Source: Amycolatopsis rubida (GTDB lineage Bacteria; Actinomycetota; Actinomycetes; Mycobacteriales; Pseudonocardiaceae). From it: DNA of 64,000 nucleotides. Positions 33,006 through 40,706 of the stretch are shown here, one piece after another. The notes beneath the pieces are model-generated. The model did no database searches. It saw nothing but the letters and a program-made list of their open reading frames with translations, and was not told the origin of the DNA. The stretch's first letter is position 1, and every line of letters starts with the position of its first letter. The stretch is taken from the NCBI RefSeq assembly GCF_900115345.1, contig NZ_FOWC01000003.1:62001-126000 (forward strand). Reading direction: 5' to 3'. The position numbers were made by a program, and so were the translations under genes.

Positions 33006-33961
33006 GCGCGTCCCTCCGCGAGCACGGCGCGGCCCAGCGCCGCCAAGTCCCGTTCGCCGTGATGCTGGCGGATGAACACCTGCAGATCCGCCACCTGCTG
33101 CGCGAACCGCCGGTCCCGGCACAGCGGCCCGGGCCCGGTGATGCGGGGTGCCAGGTCGACCACCTCGCGTGCGGTCCGTTCGACGCTCGCGCGGCACGTG
33201 TCGTTCTGCGACCCGGGGTCCGCAGCCCGTTCGATCGCGCTCGCGGTCGCGGTGAGCAGTTCCTCCGAACCTCGCAGCGCGACGTGCAGCGCGCCGAGGT
33301 GTGCGAGCTGGTGCTCGTCCGCCTTGCCGCGCAGGCTCACGCACACGCTGTCGACCACCCCCGCCGCCCCGCCCAGCCATACCGCCGCGACGCCGGTCCC
33401 GCCGAGCACGAACCCGCGCCTCGCGACGTACCAGCCGGGCGGCCCGACTTCACGCAGCACCGGGACGTCCTCGAACACCACGTCGCCGCTGTCGGAGGCG
33501 TCCATGCCGAGCGATTGCCACGCGCCGGGATGCCGCCGGACGCCGCGCGCGGACAGGTCGACCTCCACGAGCTGGTCACCGGCCGCGACGAGAGCGCGGT
33601 CCAGCGTCGTGAGCCCGGAACAGAACCGGGTGACGCCCGACAACCGTCCATTGTGGAGTTCGGAGCCGGTGCCGCTGGATTTCGACGCCCACACGCCGTA
33701 CAGCGCCAGAGGTTCCGCCGCGAGACCCGCTTCGGCGAGGATCGCGATCGCGTCGGTGTGGCCCTCGGCGAGCCGGCCGAGAGCGAGGTCGCGGCGGCCG
33801 AACCCGGCGAGCGCGCGCCACCGTTGCCGCAGCGCCCCACGTCCCGGCACTGGCAGGTCCAGCGCGCCGTTCGGGAGCATCCTCCGCAGTTCCTCGTCCA
33901 GCGTTTCCGGAGTGCGGGGGAGCGGGAGCGGCTTGGGCGGAGCATCCTCCAGCAAGGTCAT
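33002..33961 (-). CDS. Acyl-CoA dehydrogenase-like flavoprotein
   Basis: A 319-residue member of the acyl-CoA dehydrogenase superfamily, shorter than the usual 370-400. LALYGVWASKSSGTGSELHN and GVTRFCSGLTTLDRALVAA correspond to the substrate/FAD-contact middle domain, followed by an all-helical C-terminal half (LGALHVALRGSEELLTATAS). The order and sequence suggest a desaturase/oxidase acting on a non-CoA substrate, as in secondary metabolism, but no catalytic base can be assigned safely. Start and stop both overlap neighbours by 4 bases (ATGA). Confidence 0.78.
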   Translation of the reverse strand: MTLLEDAPPKPLPLPRTPETLDEELRRMLPNGALDLPVPGRGALRQRWRALAGFGRRDLALGRLAEGHTDAIAILAEAGLAAEPLALYGVWASKSSGTGSELHNGRLSGVTRFCSGLTTLDRALVAAGDQLVEVDLSARGVRRHPGAWQSLGMDASDSGDVVFEDVPVLREVGPPGWYVARRGFVLGGTGVAAVWLGGAAGVVDSVCVSLRGKADEHQLAHLGALHVALRGSEELLTATASAIERAADPGSQNDTCRASVERTAREVVDLAPRITGPGPLCRDRRFAQQVADLQVFIRQHHGERDLAALGRAVLAEGRA

Positions 33962-35124
33962 CGTGCGTCCTCCGGGTGACGGTGCTCGCGAATCACGGCG
34001 CTGCCTCGTTCGTAGTCTTCGTCGGCCTCGTGAGTGAGCACGCCCACCACGACCCCGTCGCGCTCGTACCACACGGTGAGCGCGCCGCTGTCGCGCGAAA
34101 CGGGCCGCGTGCGGTCGTATCCGTCGCCCCACGCGGCGTATTTGAGCGTCCGATCGCCTATCTCCGACCAGAACCCCGGCACGGCGTCCCACGCCGCGTC
34201 AGTGCCCGCGGCCGTGCGGCCGGCGACTTCTCCCATGGCCAGCCCCTCTCCCCAGTGTTCGACGGGCAATGCCCGTCCGGCAGCCGCGTTGTGCGCGAGC
34301 GCCACGTCGCCCGCCGCGTAGATCCCCGGACGGCTGGTGCGCATGTGTTCGTCGGTTCGGATCCGGCCTTGCCCGAGCGCCAGTCCGGCCTTTTCCGCCA
34401 GCTCGACGCGCGGGCGGACGCCAGTGGCCAGAAGCACCAGGTCGGTGTCGAGTTCCTCGCCGGTGTCGGTGCGCAGATGCCGTCCGTCGGCGATGGCCGC
34501 CAGGCTGGTTTCGCGCAGCAGCTGGATGTTCTCCGCGTCGAGCCAGTTCGCGATCAGCTCGCCCGCGTCCTCGCCGAGACGTTGCCGCTGCGGCACGGTC
34601 TCCGGGCACAGCACCGTGACGCGCAACCCGAGCCGGGACAGGGAAACCGCCGCCTCACAGCCGATGAACCCGGCGCCGACGACGATCGCCTCCTCCGCGT
34701 CCGTCGCCGCGTCGCGGAGTTCGGAGGAACTGCGCCGCGATCGGAGCGTCCGCACGGTTTCATGCTCCGTGCCGGGCACATCCGGCCGCACGGGTTCGGC
34801 ACCGGTGGCGAGTACGCACTGCGTGAACGGGCGGCGAAGGCCTGCCGCCGTGCGCACTTCGCCGTCGCCGAGTTCCACGACCGGATCCCCGAGTACGAGC
34901 CCGATGTCGAGGTCGCGGCAGACCTCGTTGTCCGCGAGAGAGATCTGGTCCAGCGTCGTCTCCCCGCGCAGGAAGTCCTTCGACAGCGGAGGCCGTTCGT
35001 AGGGCAGGTCGGGGTCGGCGCTGAGGAGCCGGACTTCGCCGGTCCCGCCGGCTTCGCGGTAAGAACGGGCGGCCGAAACCCCGGCCGGCCCGCTGCCGAT
35101 CACGACGAGCTGCTCTGTGCTCAT
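33958..35124 (-). CDS. FAD-dependent NAD(P)H:ferredoxin reductase-type oxidoreductase
   Basis: A 388-residue pyridine-nucleotide-disulfide-fold reductase. The FAD motif is VVIGSGPAGVSAARSYREAG, the NAD(P) motif AIVVGAGFIGCEAAVSLSRL, and the second FAD motif GIYAAGDVALAHNAAAGR. YERPPLSKDFLRG is the block of putidaredoxin-reductase-like enzymes. It is the first gene of a four-gene minus-strand operon and could reduce a ferredoxin or act directly on the operon's metabolite; no ferredoxin is encoded alongside. It is a paralogue of the reductase in the monooxygenase cluster. Confidence 0.9.
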   Translation of the reverse strand: MSTEQLVVIGSGPAGVSAARSYREAGGTGEVRLLSADPDLPYERPPLSKDFLRGETTLDQISLADNEVCRDLDIGLVLGDPVVELGDGEVRTAAGLRRPFTQCVLATGAEPVRPDVPGTEHETVRTLRSRRSSSELRDAATDAEEAIVVGAGFIGCEAAVSLSRLGLRVTVLCPETVPQRQRLGEDAGELIANWLDAENIQLLRETSLAAIADGRHLRTDTGEELDTDLVLLATGVRPRVELAEKAGLALGQGRIRTDEHMRTSRPGIYAAGDVALAHNAAAGRALPVEHWGEGLAMGEVAGRTAAGTDAAWDAVPGFWSEIGDRTLKYAAWGDGYDRTRPVSRDSGALTVWYERDGVVVGVLTHEADEDYERGSAVIREHRHPEDAR

Positions 35125-35534
35125 ACGCGCCGGTTACCCGTTTCAGGCGCGAGAACACCCCGGAAGCACCAGAAGATCGACGCTGGAGCACGTGCGCGGT
35201 GCGGCCGGCCGTCCTCGGTCGTGGTTCGGATCGTGGCGGTGCCGGTCCGGGCGTCGCCACGGAAATGTCTCCGGCTCGTTCCGTTTCGGCCAGCTGGGGC
35301 GCGGGAAGGAGCCGGGGCCGCCTTCGACAGAGGGCGAGTTCCGGCGACGCGCCGTTCTTGTCGTCTTCGGCTACCAGTGCGTCGGTCCGGACGGTCGGAC
35401 CTTCGGGAGAAGACGGCCTGGAGCAAGGCCCAGTCGTATGAGGGCTGCCGCGCCGGGCAGACCGAAGCTGTGGGTTACCTTAAGGAAGTCCCCAGCTGCT
35501 GGCCATGCGACCCGGGTGTCCCGAGGATCGGGGC
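35125..35534. other. Intergenic region upstream of the four-gene operon
   Basis: About 400 bases that must contain the operon promoter (reading left from 35124). I see no palindrome or recognisable sigma-factor site strong enough to call, and no coding frame. Confidence 0.5.
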
Positions 35535-36445
35535 ATGGCGGTCATTTCCGAGCGCGCGGTGGTGCGCCGGCCGCACGATCGGCTGGGCCCCGGCCGGGCG
35601 ATCTCGCCGCCGGGCCGGCCGCGGGTGCGCAGGCGACCCTCGCTTCCGGACGTCGGAGCGCCGCCCGCGCGACCCGCGAAAGCGGACAAGCCACGCACCA
35701 GCTTCAGAGCCAGGTCACGCATGCCGTGCTGTGGTGGCTGGACCGGATCGCGGCAGCCGACCTTCCGGCGGTCGAATGGCTGATCTGGTTTTCGCGACCA
35801 GCGAGCAAAAGGTGCGCAGCCCGCGCCTGATGCTCGCGCAGAACCAGACCCTGCGCACGCTCGGCATGGGCAGCTTCACCCAGCTGGCCCACGCGATGAT
35901 CGTCGACCCCGCCATGCTGCTGTGGCTCGACGGCAACAGCAACAAAGCCGGCAAGCCGAACGAGAACCTCGCGCGCGAGTCCATGGAGCTGTTCACCCCC
36001 GGCGTCGGGAACTACACCGAGACCGATGTCCGCGAGGCCGCGCGCCCTCACTGGCCGGACCGCGACCCGCGAGAACCCGGCCGCCCGCCGCCACGACTCG
36101 ACGCCGAAGACCGTTCTCGGCCAGACCGCGAACTTCGACGCCGGCTCGTTCGTCGACCTCGTGCTGTCCCGGCCGTCCTCGGCGCCGTTCGTGGCCGGAC
36201 GGCTTTGGTTCCGGCTCGTCTCCGCGACGCCGCAGACGGCGGTATACGGACCAGGCCGCGACATCCGGTCTCTGCTGACCGCGCTGGTCAACGAGGACGC
36301 GTTCCACGACTCGGCGACGTCGTTGGTCAAACAGCCGGTGGAATGGCTCGGCGGCCTGCTGCGCGCGCTCCGCGTCCGTCCGTCCGCGCTCGACGCCAAG
36401 TCCGGCGCCCAGCTGCTGACCCGGCTGCGGGGGATGGGGCAAGTG
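35535..36445 (+). pseudogene. DUF1800 family protein, multiply frameshifted
   Basis: Pieces of one DUF1800 protein appear in order but in different frames: MAVISERAVVRRPHDRLGPG from 35535, then HAVLWWLDRIAAADLP near 35720, KVRSPRLMLAQNQTLRTLGM and MLLWLDGNSNKAGKPNENLA (35800-35970), and finally FDAGSFVDLVLSRPSSAPFV and LRALRVRPSALDAKSG in another frame to about 36440. At least three frameshifts and missing internal sequence are needed to join them. Intact relatives exceed 400 residues and are usually exported. The homology ends abruptly at an inverted response-regulator fragment. Confidence 0.8.
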
Positions 36446-36457
36446 CCCTTCCCGCGC

Positions 36458-36710
36458 GGTGAGCATCACGACCCCCGCCGCGCAGTGCCGCCGGACGACC
36501 CGCAGCAGCGCGAACCCGTCGCGTCCGGGCAACAGCACGTCGAGCACGACCAGATCGGGCCGGAAACGGGCCAGCTCCGCTTCGAGCTGTTCGCCGTCGG
36601 GGCAACGCCCGCCCCGCGAACCCCGCCGCCCGCGACGCGACCTCCACCGAAAGCCGGATCGCTGCGGCGTCCTCGACGACGAGGATGCGCGGTCCGCCTG
36701 GCCATGGCCG
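36458..36710 (-). pseudogene. Response-regulator receiver fragment
   Basis: On the minus strand RILVVEDAAAIRLSVEVASR (about 36700-36630) is the start of an OmpR-type receiver domain. After a frameshift it continues as GEQLEAELARFRPDLVVLDV, then LLPGRDGFALLRVVRRH and GVVMLTARE, containing the phosphoacceptor Asp, and stops at about 36458. The C-terminal DNA-binding domain and the end of the receiver are absent, and the fragment abuts the DUF1800 relic in the opposite direction. 36711-36982 holds nothing else recognisable. Confidence 0.75.
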
Positions 36711-36982
36711 AAGTCCAGGCGGACCGGCGGCACCGCAGCACTGCGCCGAAACGCCATTCGTGAGGCCAGGCAAGAAGAGCTCACGCTGTGCGGAGCGCAC
36801 ACCCCCGACGAGCCACCGGCTGTGGCTGCCCACGGAGCGCTGATGCCAGCAGACACGACCAGCAACCGCGTTGGCGCTTTCGTGCGACCGAGGTTTTCGC
36901 TGAACTGAACACGCGGATTCAACTGGTCGTGGTGCGGCACTTTCCTGATCTGCGGGAACAGCGCCGCTGACCCCTTCGCTGC

Positions 36983-37948
36983 TCAGATCGGGTTCGCGGT
37001 GTGCTGCGCGCCCAGCTGGGAACGCAGCGTGTTCAGGTCGCAGTACGCCCGCGGCGGCAGCCCGAAGCGGCGGCGGAACTCGTTGATGAAATGCGACGCG
37101 CTCGGGTAGCCGACCGCCCGGGACACCGACACGACGGTCCCGTTTCCCCGCACCAGCAGGTCCCGCGCCCTGGTCAACCGCATCTCCTTGACGAACTGGT
37201 ACGGCGACTTCCCGGTGGACTGCCGGAACAGCGCGGTCAGCGCGGACGGGCTCATCGCCACCTGCTCCGCCATGTCGGTGACGGTCAGCGGCTCGGCCAG
37301 GTTGTCCTGGATGAACGTGACGACCCGTGCGACCGGATCGTGGTTCTGCTGCGCCGCGGCGATTTCCAGCAGCCGCTCGTACTGCTCGGCCTGCAGCACG
37401 CGATAGACCATCTCCTGCAGGTACGCCGGCGCCAGGATCCGCCGGTCCGGTCCGGTGGACAGCGCCCGCAGAAACCGGATGACCGAACTCATCAGCCCGG
37501 AGTCCAGCGCCGAGACGAACGCCTTCGACGGGTCCGGCGGGCTGTCGGCCAGCATTTCCGCCCGCCGCTGCTCCAGCATTTCCACCGACACCCGCCGGAC
37601 CACCGCGGGGTCGATCTGCAGCACGAAGGAGAGGAAGGGCTTCGTGAAGGTGGCCTCGAGAATCTCGGCCTGGAAGTGCAGGTGGCTGTTCAGAACCAGG
37701 TAGTTGAACGGGTCGTACCGGTAGGGCTGCCCGTCCACCGTCACGCACTTGCGGCCCTGGCCGACCACGCACAGCGACAGCGACTGGACCTCTTCCCAGC
37801 TCGGCGCGGTCGGCTCGGAGAAGCGGTAGATCGTCAGCCCCGGCCACAGGCCGGTGTTGCCGCCGGCCTCCGGTGCGCGCCTCGCCAGCTCGGCGATCAG
37901 GTCGCCGGGTGTCATCCGGTCTTCCAGCGGCGGAACGGACCGCACCAT
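36983..37948 (-). CDS. AraC-family regulator A flanking the monooxygenase operon
   Basis: A 321-residue regulator with an AraC_N (PF06719-like) sensor domain (about 20-190; EEVQSLSLCVVGQGRKCVTV, YDPFNYLVLNSHLHFQAEIL) and a C-terminal double helix-turn-helix (about 215-310; MAEQVAMSPSALTALFRQST, SVSRAVGYPSASHFINEFRR). ATG 37948 is preceded by GGAGGCAGGC; the frame opens earlier at 37984. It shares obvious similarity with the AraC gene at 46880-47833, so the operon is bracketed by paralogues. It lies at the 3' end of the operon on the same strand, 108 bases after the ABM gene. Likely controls aromatic/alkene oxidation genes. Confidence 0.9.
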   Translation of the reverse strand: MVRSVPPLEDRMTPGDLIAELARRAPEAGGNTGLWPGLTIYRFSEPTAPSWEEVQSLSLCVVGQGRKCVTVDGQPYRYDPFNYLVLNSHLHFQAEILEATFTKPFLSFVLQIDPAVVRRVSVEMLEQRRAEMLADSPPDPSKAFVSALDSGLMSSVIRFLRALSTGPDRRILAPAYLQEMVYRVLQAEQYERLLEIAAAQQNHDPVARVVTFIQDNLAEPLTVTDMAEQVAMSPSALTALFRQSTGKSPYQFVKEMRLTRARDLLVRGNGTVVSVSRAVGYPSASHFINEFRRRFGLPPRAYCDLNTLRSQLGAQHTANPI

Positions 37949-38056
37949 GCCTGCCTCCGACGTCACGGAGCCGCCCCGCCGCACCGGCGACTCTGCCGTT
38001 TGGACCTGGGAGTTTACCCTCTTCGGACGAGCGAAGCGAGGCTCGTTCGAGTCCGC

Positions 38057-38347
38057 TCACCCGATGGTCTCGAACTCCCGCACGCTCCGCTCGGCCAGGT
38101 TCGGGATCGCTTCGCCGAGCACATGCTTCCGGAACGCGTCGGTAGCGCGGTGGTCGGCGTACCCGGAGGCGTCGACGTACTTCTCGTACAGCACAAAGGT
38201 GTCCGGGTCGTCCCGGCTGACGTGTGCCTGGAACTCCAGCATCTTCTCTTCGGCCCGGTTGCCGGGCGTGACCGTTTCCAGGATCTGCCGGATTTTCTCC
38301 GCCTGCCCCGGCTTCGCGACCCAGGTGGCGACGACGACGTAAGCCAT
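38057..38347 (-). CDS. Antibiotic biosynthesis monooxygenase (ABM)-domain protein
   Basis: A 96-residue single-domain ABM-fold protein: YVVVATWVAKPGQAEKIRQI, NRAEEKMLEFQAHVSRDDPD and FVLYEKYVDASGYADHRATD are the family pattern (ferredoxin-like barrel, dimeric). Family members oxidise quinols or bind aromatic or haem ligands without cofactors; no specific activity is readable. It is 35 bases downstream of the uL22-like/DUF59 gene and is the last member of the monooxygenase operon, where it could process a dihydroxylated product. Confidence 0.85.
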   Translation of the reverse strand: MAYVVVATWVAKPGQAEKIRQILETVTPGNRAEEKMLEFQAHVSRDDPDTFVLYEKYVDASGYADHRATDAFRKHVLGEAIPNLAERSVREFETIG

Positions 38348-38382
38348 GAACCCTCCGAACTGCGCAGAATTGTCAGAACTGC

Positions 38383-39117
38383 TCACAAGGTGCTGAACCC
38401 GATGGCGCGCAACTGTTCGCGGCCGTCGTCGCTGATGTCCGAGGGCCGCCACGACGGGGACCAGACCCACACCACGCGGAAGTCCGCGACGATCCCGGGG
38501 TCTTCCAGCAGCGCCGTCCGGATCTGGTCTTCCATGATCCCCGTCAGCGGGCAGGCGGGCGAGGTCAGCGTCATGGTCAGGGTGGCGATGTCGTGCTCGT
38601 CCACGGTCACGCCCCGCACGAAACCCAGGTCGACGACGTTGACCCCCAGGTCGGGGTCTAGCACGTCGTAAAGCGCCTCCCGCACCGGAACCGACCGCGC
38701 GTCCGCCGGCGCACTGTCGAGGGCGGGTTCGTCCGCCGCCTCGACGGGCGCCGGTACGGCGGCGGCCTCGTACGCACCTGCCGGTTGCAGTTCGACCCGC
38801 ACGTCGGCTGTCTCGCTGCTGATCCAGTCTGCCTTGCCGTGTGCCTTCCGCCGCACCCGCACGATCGGCTCCGCAGGCGTGGCGGAACCGCCGGCCACGA
38901 TCAGGTGCCCGGGCGAAAGCCCGGCTCGGGCGGCGTTCGCCAGTGCCCGGTCGAGCACCCTGGCGACCGGCTCGCACGTACGACCAGGCCCCAGTCGCAG
39001 CTTCGCGACCGCGTCCACCACGCTCAGCCCACGCACTCGCGCCAGCGCCGCCCGGGCGTCGGCGACTGTCACCCTCGTCTGGGACGCGAGCGTTTCCAGC
39101 ACTGCAAGGGTCGTCAC
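38383..39117 (-). CDS. uL22-like domain fused to a DUF59 (MIP18/PaaD-like) iron-sulfur assembly domain
   Basis: A 244-residue fusion. Residues ~10-112 look like ribosomal protein uL22: VADARAALARVRGLSVVDAV, VARVLDRALANAARAGLSPG, RVRRKAHGKADWISSETADV match the L22 landmarks (K/R-x-VxxLIRGxxVxxAL, SAIANAEHN, PRAKGRADxIxKRTSHIxVxV). A Pro/Ala linker (about 115-140) leads to a DUF59 domain (about 140-244): VREALYDVLDPDLGVNVVDL, TLTSPACPLTGIMEDQI (conserved Cys) and VVWVWSPSWRPSDISDDGRE. DUF59 proteins mature iron-sulfur or diiron enzymes. Its place in the monooxygenase operon suggests a maturation or assembly factor for the Rieske or diiron protein; why an L22-like fold is attached is unknown. 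Confidence 0.83.
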   Translation of the reverse strand: MTTLAVLETLASQTRVTVADARAALARVRGLSVVDAVAKLRLGPGRTCEPVARVLDRALANAARAGLSPGHLIVAGGSATPAEPIVRVRRKAHGKADWISSETADVRVELQPAGAYEAAAVPAPVEAADEPALDSAPADARSVPVREALYDVLDPDLGVNVVDLGFVRGVTVDEHDIATLTMTLTSPACPLTGIMEDQIRTALLEDPGIVADFRVVWVWSPSWRPSDISDDGREQLRAIGFSTL

Positions 39118-39147
39118 GGCAGTTCCTCCTCGGTGAACTCAGCGGGC

Positions 39148-40383
39148 TCAGGCCCGGGATGCTGTCTTGGTGCGCGGCATCAGCCGTTTCAGCGGCAGCG
39201 ACTCGTCGGCGAGCTGCTCGGCCGTCACCTCGTGCGGTGCGAACAGCATCCGGCGGGCGGCGAGCACGTCACCGGGCCGGTTGAGCGAGATGACACCCTG
39301 AATCCGGCCGTCGGCCAGCGAGAACGCCGAGAAGCTGCGATCGGCCAGCCGGCCGCGCAGCACCACCGAATCGAAGGCGCCCATACGGCCGGTCGACTGC
39401 AGACTGTGCTCGTACTGGTCGGACCAGAACCAGTGCGGCTCCTCGAACGGCGTCGCCTCGCCGGCCAGGTTGGCGGCGACGTTCGCGCCCTGGCGCACGG
39501 CCGTGTCGTGGTGCTCGACCCGGATCCGCGTGCCGTAGCGCGGGTGGTGCTGGGCCGCGACGTCACCGGCCGCGTACACGTGCGGTGCCGACGTCCGCCC
39601 GTACTCGTCGACCGCGAGCCCGCCGTTCGCCACGGCGAGCCCGGCGTCCCGTCCCAGCTCGCCGTTCGGCAGCGAGCCGATGCCGACCACCACCAGATCG
39701 GACTCCACGCGGTCGCCGCGACTGGTGGTCAGCACGAAGCCGTGCCGGCCGCGGTCGACAGCCGTGACGTGCTCGCCCGCGCGGATTTCCACGCCGCGTT
39801 CGCGATGGATGTCCATCAGTATCGCGCCGATCGCCGCGCCGAGCACCCGCGCGAGCGGAGCGGGCTCCGGCTCGAACAGGGTGACTTTGGCGCCGAGCGC
39901 GGTGGCGGACGCGGCCACCTCGCACCCGATGAACCCGGCGCCCAGGATCGCGATCCGTTGCGCCGTCGCCAGTTCGGCACGCAGCCGTCCGGCGTCGGCG
40001 GCCGTGCGCAGGTAGTGGATGCCCTCGCCGTCGAACCCGGGAAGCCGCCGCGGCCGCACGCCGGTGGCCAGCACCAGGTCGTCGTAGCCGAGACGTTCCC
40101 CTGTGGACAGTCCTACGCTTTGGCCGGCCACGTCGAGGGACACAGCGCGCACGCCGAGCCTCAGCTCGACGTCGTTGGCCGCGTACCAGCCGGGTTCCTG
40201 CGGCCGCACCAGCTCGGGCGGTCCGGTCAGGAACTCCTTCGACAGCGGCGGCCGCTCGTACGGCACCCCCGGCTCCTCCCCGATGAGCACGACGTCGCCG
40301 TCGAAGCCCTTTTTGCGCAGGTGGGCGGCGGCCGACGCGACCGCGACACCGCCGCCCACGAGCACACAACGCCGGGTCGTCAT
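39148..40383 (-). CDS. NADH:Rieske-ferredoxin reductase (putidaredoxin-reductase type)
   Basis: A 411-residue FAD enzyme predicted to pass electrons from NAD(P)H to the Rieske protein encoded upstream. FAD motif CVLVGGGVAVASAAAHLRKK (second Gly of GxGxxG is altered to GGGVAVA), NAD motif RIAILGAGFIGCEVAASATA, second FAD motif PHVYAAGDVAAQHHPR, plus YERPPLSKEFLTG. Unlike TmoF/IsoF-type reductases it has no N-terminal plant-type 2Fe-2S domain. ATG 40383 overlaps the Rieske stop. Residues near the C-terminus (FEEPHWFWSDQYEHSLQSTG) match the oxygenase-coupled reductase family. Confidence 0.9.
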   Translation of the reverse strand: MTTRRCVLVGGGVAVASAAAHLRKKGFDGDVVLIGEEPGVPYERPPLSKEFLTGPPELVRPQEPGWYAANDVELRLGVRAVSLDVAGQSVGLSTGERLGYDDLVLATGVRPRRLPGFDGEGIHYLRTAADAGRLRAELATAQRIAILGAGFIGCEVAASATALGAKVTLFEPEPAPLARVLGAAIGAILMDIHRERGVEIRAGEHVTAVDRGRHGFVLTTSRGDRVESDLVVVGIGSLPNGELGRDAGLAVANGGLAVDEYGRTSAPHVYAAGDVAAQHHPRYGTRIRVEHHDTAVRQGANVAANLAGEATPFEEPHWFWSDQYEHSLQSTGRMGAFDSVVLRGRLADRSFSAFSLADGRIQGVISLNRPGDVLAARRMLFAPHEVTAEQLADESLPLKRLMPRTKTASRA

Positions 40384-40706
40384 CCGAGGTCCACCCGGAT
40401 CGTGCCGTCCTCGTCCACCCGGCAGGGGAACGAGGCGAGCCGGCAGTTGTCCGGGTTCACGCCGGAGCCACTGCGGGCGTCGAACACCCACATGTGCCGG
40501 GAGCAGGTGAGCGTCTCGCCGTCGAAGTCGCCCTCGTCGAGCGCCCAGGCCTGGTGCGGGCAGCGGTTCCGGTACGCCCGCACGTCGCCGTCGATGTTCA
40601 TCAGCAGGACCTTCTCGCCGCCGACCTCGACGCCCGCCATCTCGCCTTCCCACAGCTCGTCGAGCCGCATGGCCTCCCGCCACTGCCCGGTCACCGCTCC
40701 GCTCAC
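40380..40706 (-). CDS. Rieske [2Fe-2S] ferredoxin of the monooxygenase (TmoC-like)
   Basis: A 108-residue electron carrier between reductase and hydroxylase. The cluster ligands are in RCPHQAWALDEGDF (C-x-H) and LTCSRHMWVFDARSG (C-x2-H), with T4moC-like flanks (DELWEGEMAGVEVGGEKVLL, GSGVNPDNCRLASFP). Start GTG 40706 overlaps the beta-subunit stop (GTGA); a Met 13 codons later is a weaker choice. Length and spacing match toluene-4-monooxygenase Rieske proteins rather than dioxygenase ferredoxins. Confidence 0.93.
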   Translation of the reverse strand: MSGAVTGQWREAMRLDELWEGEMAGVEVGGEKVLLMNIDGDVRAYRNRCPHQAWALDEGDFDGETLTCSRHMWVFDARSGSGVNPDNCRLASFPCRVDEDGTIRVDLG

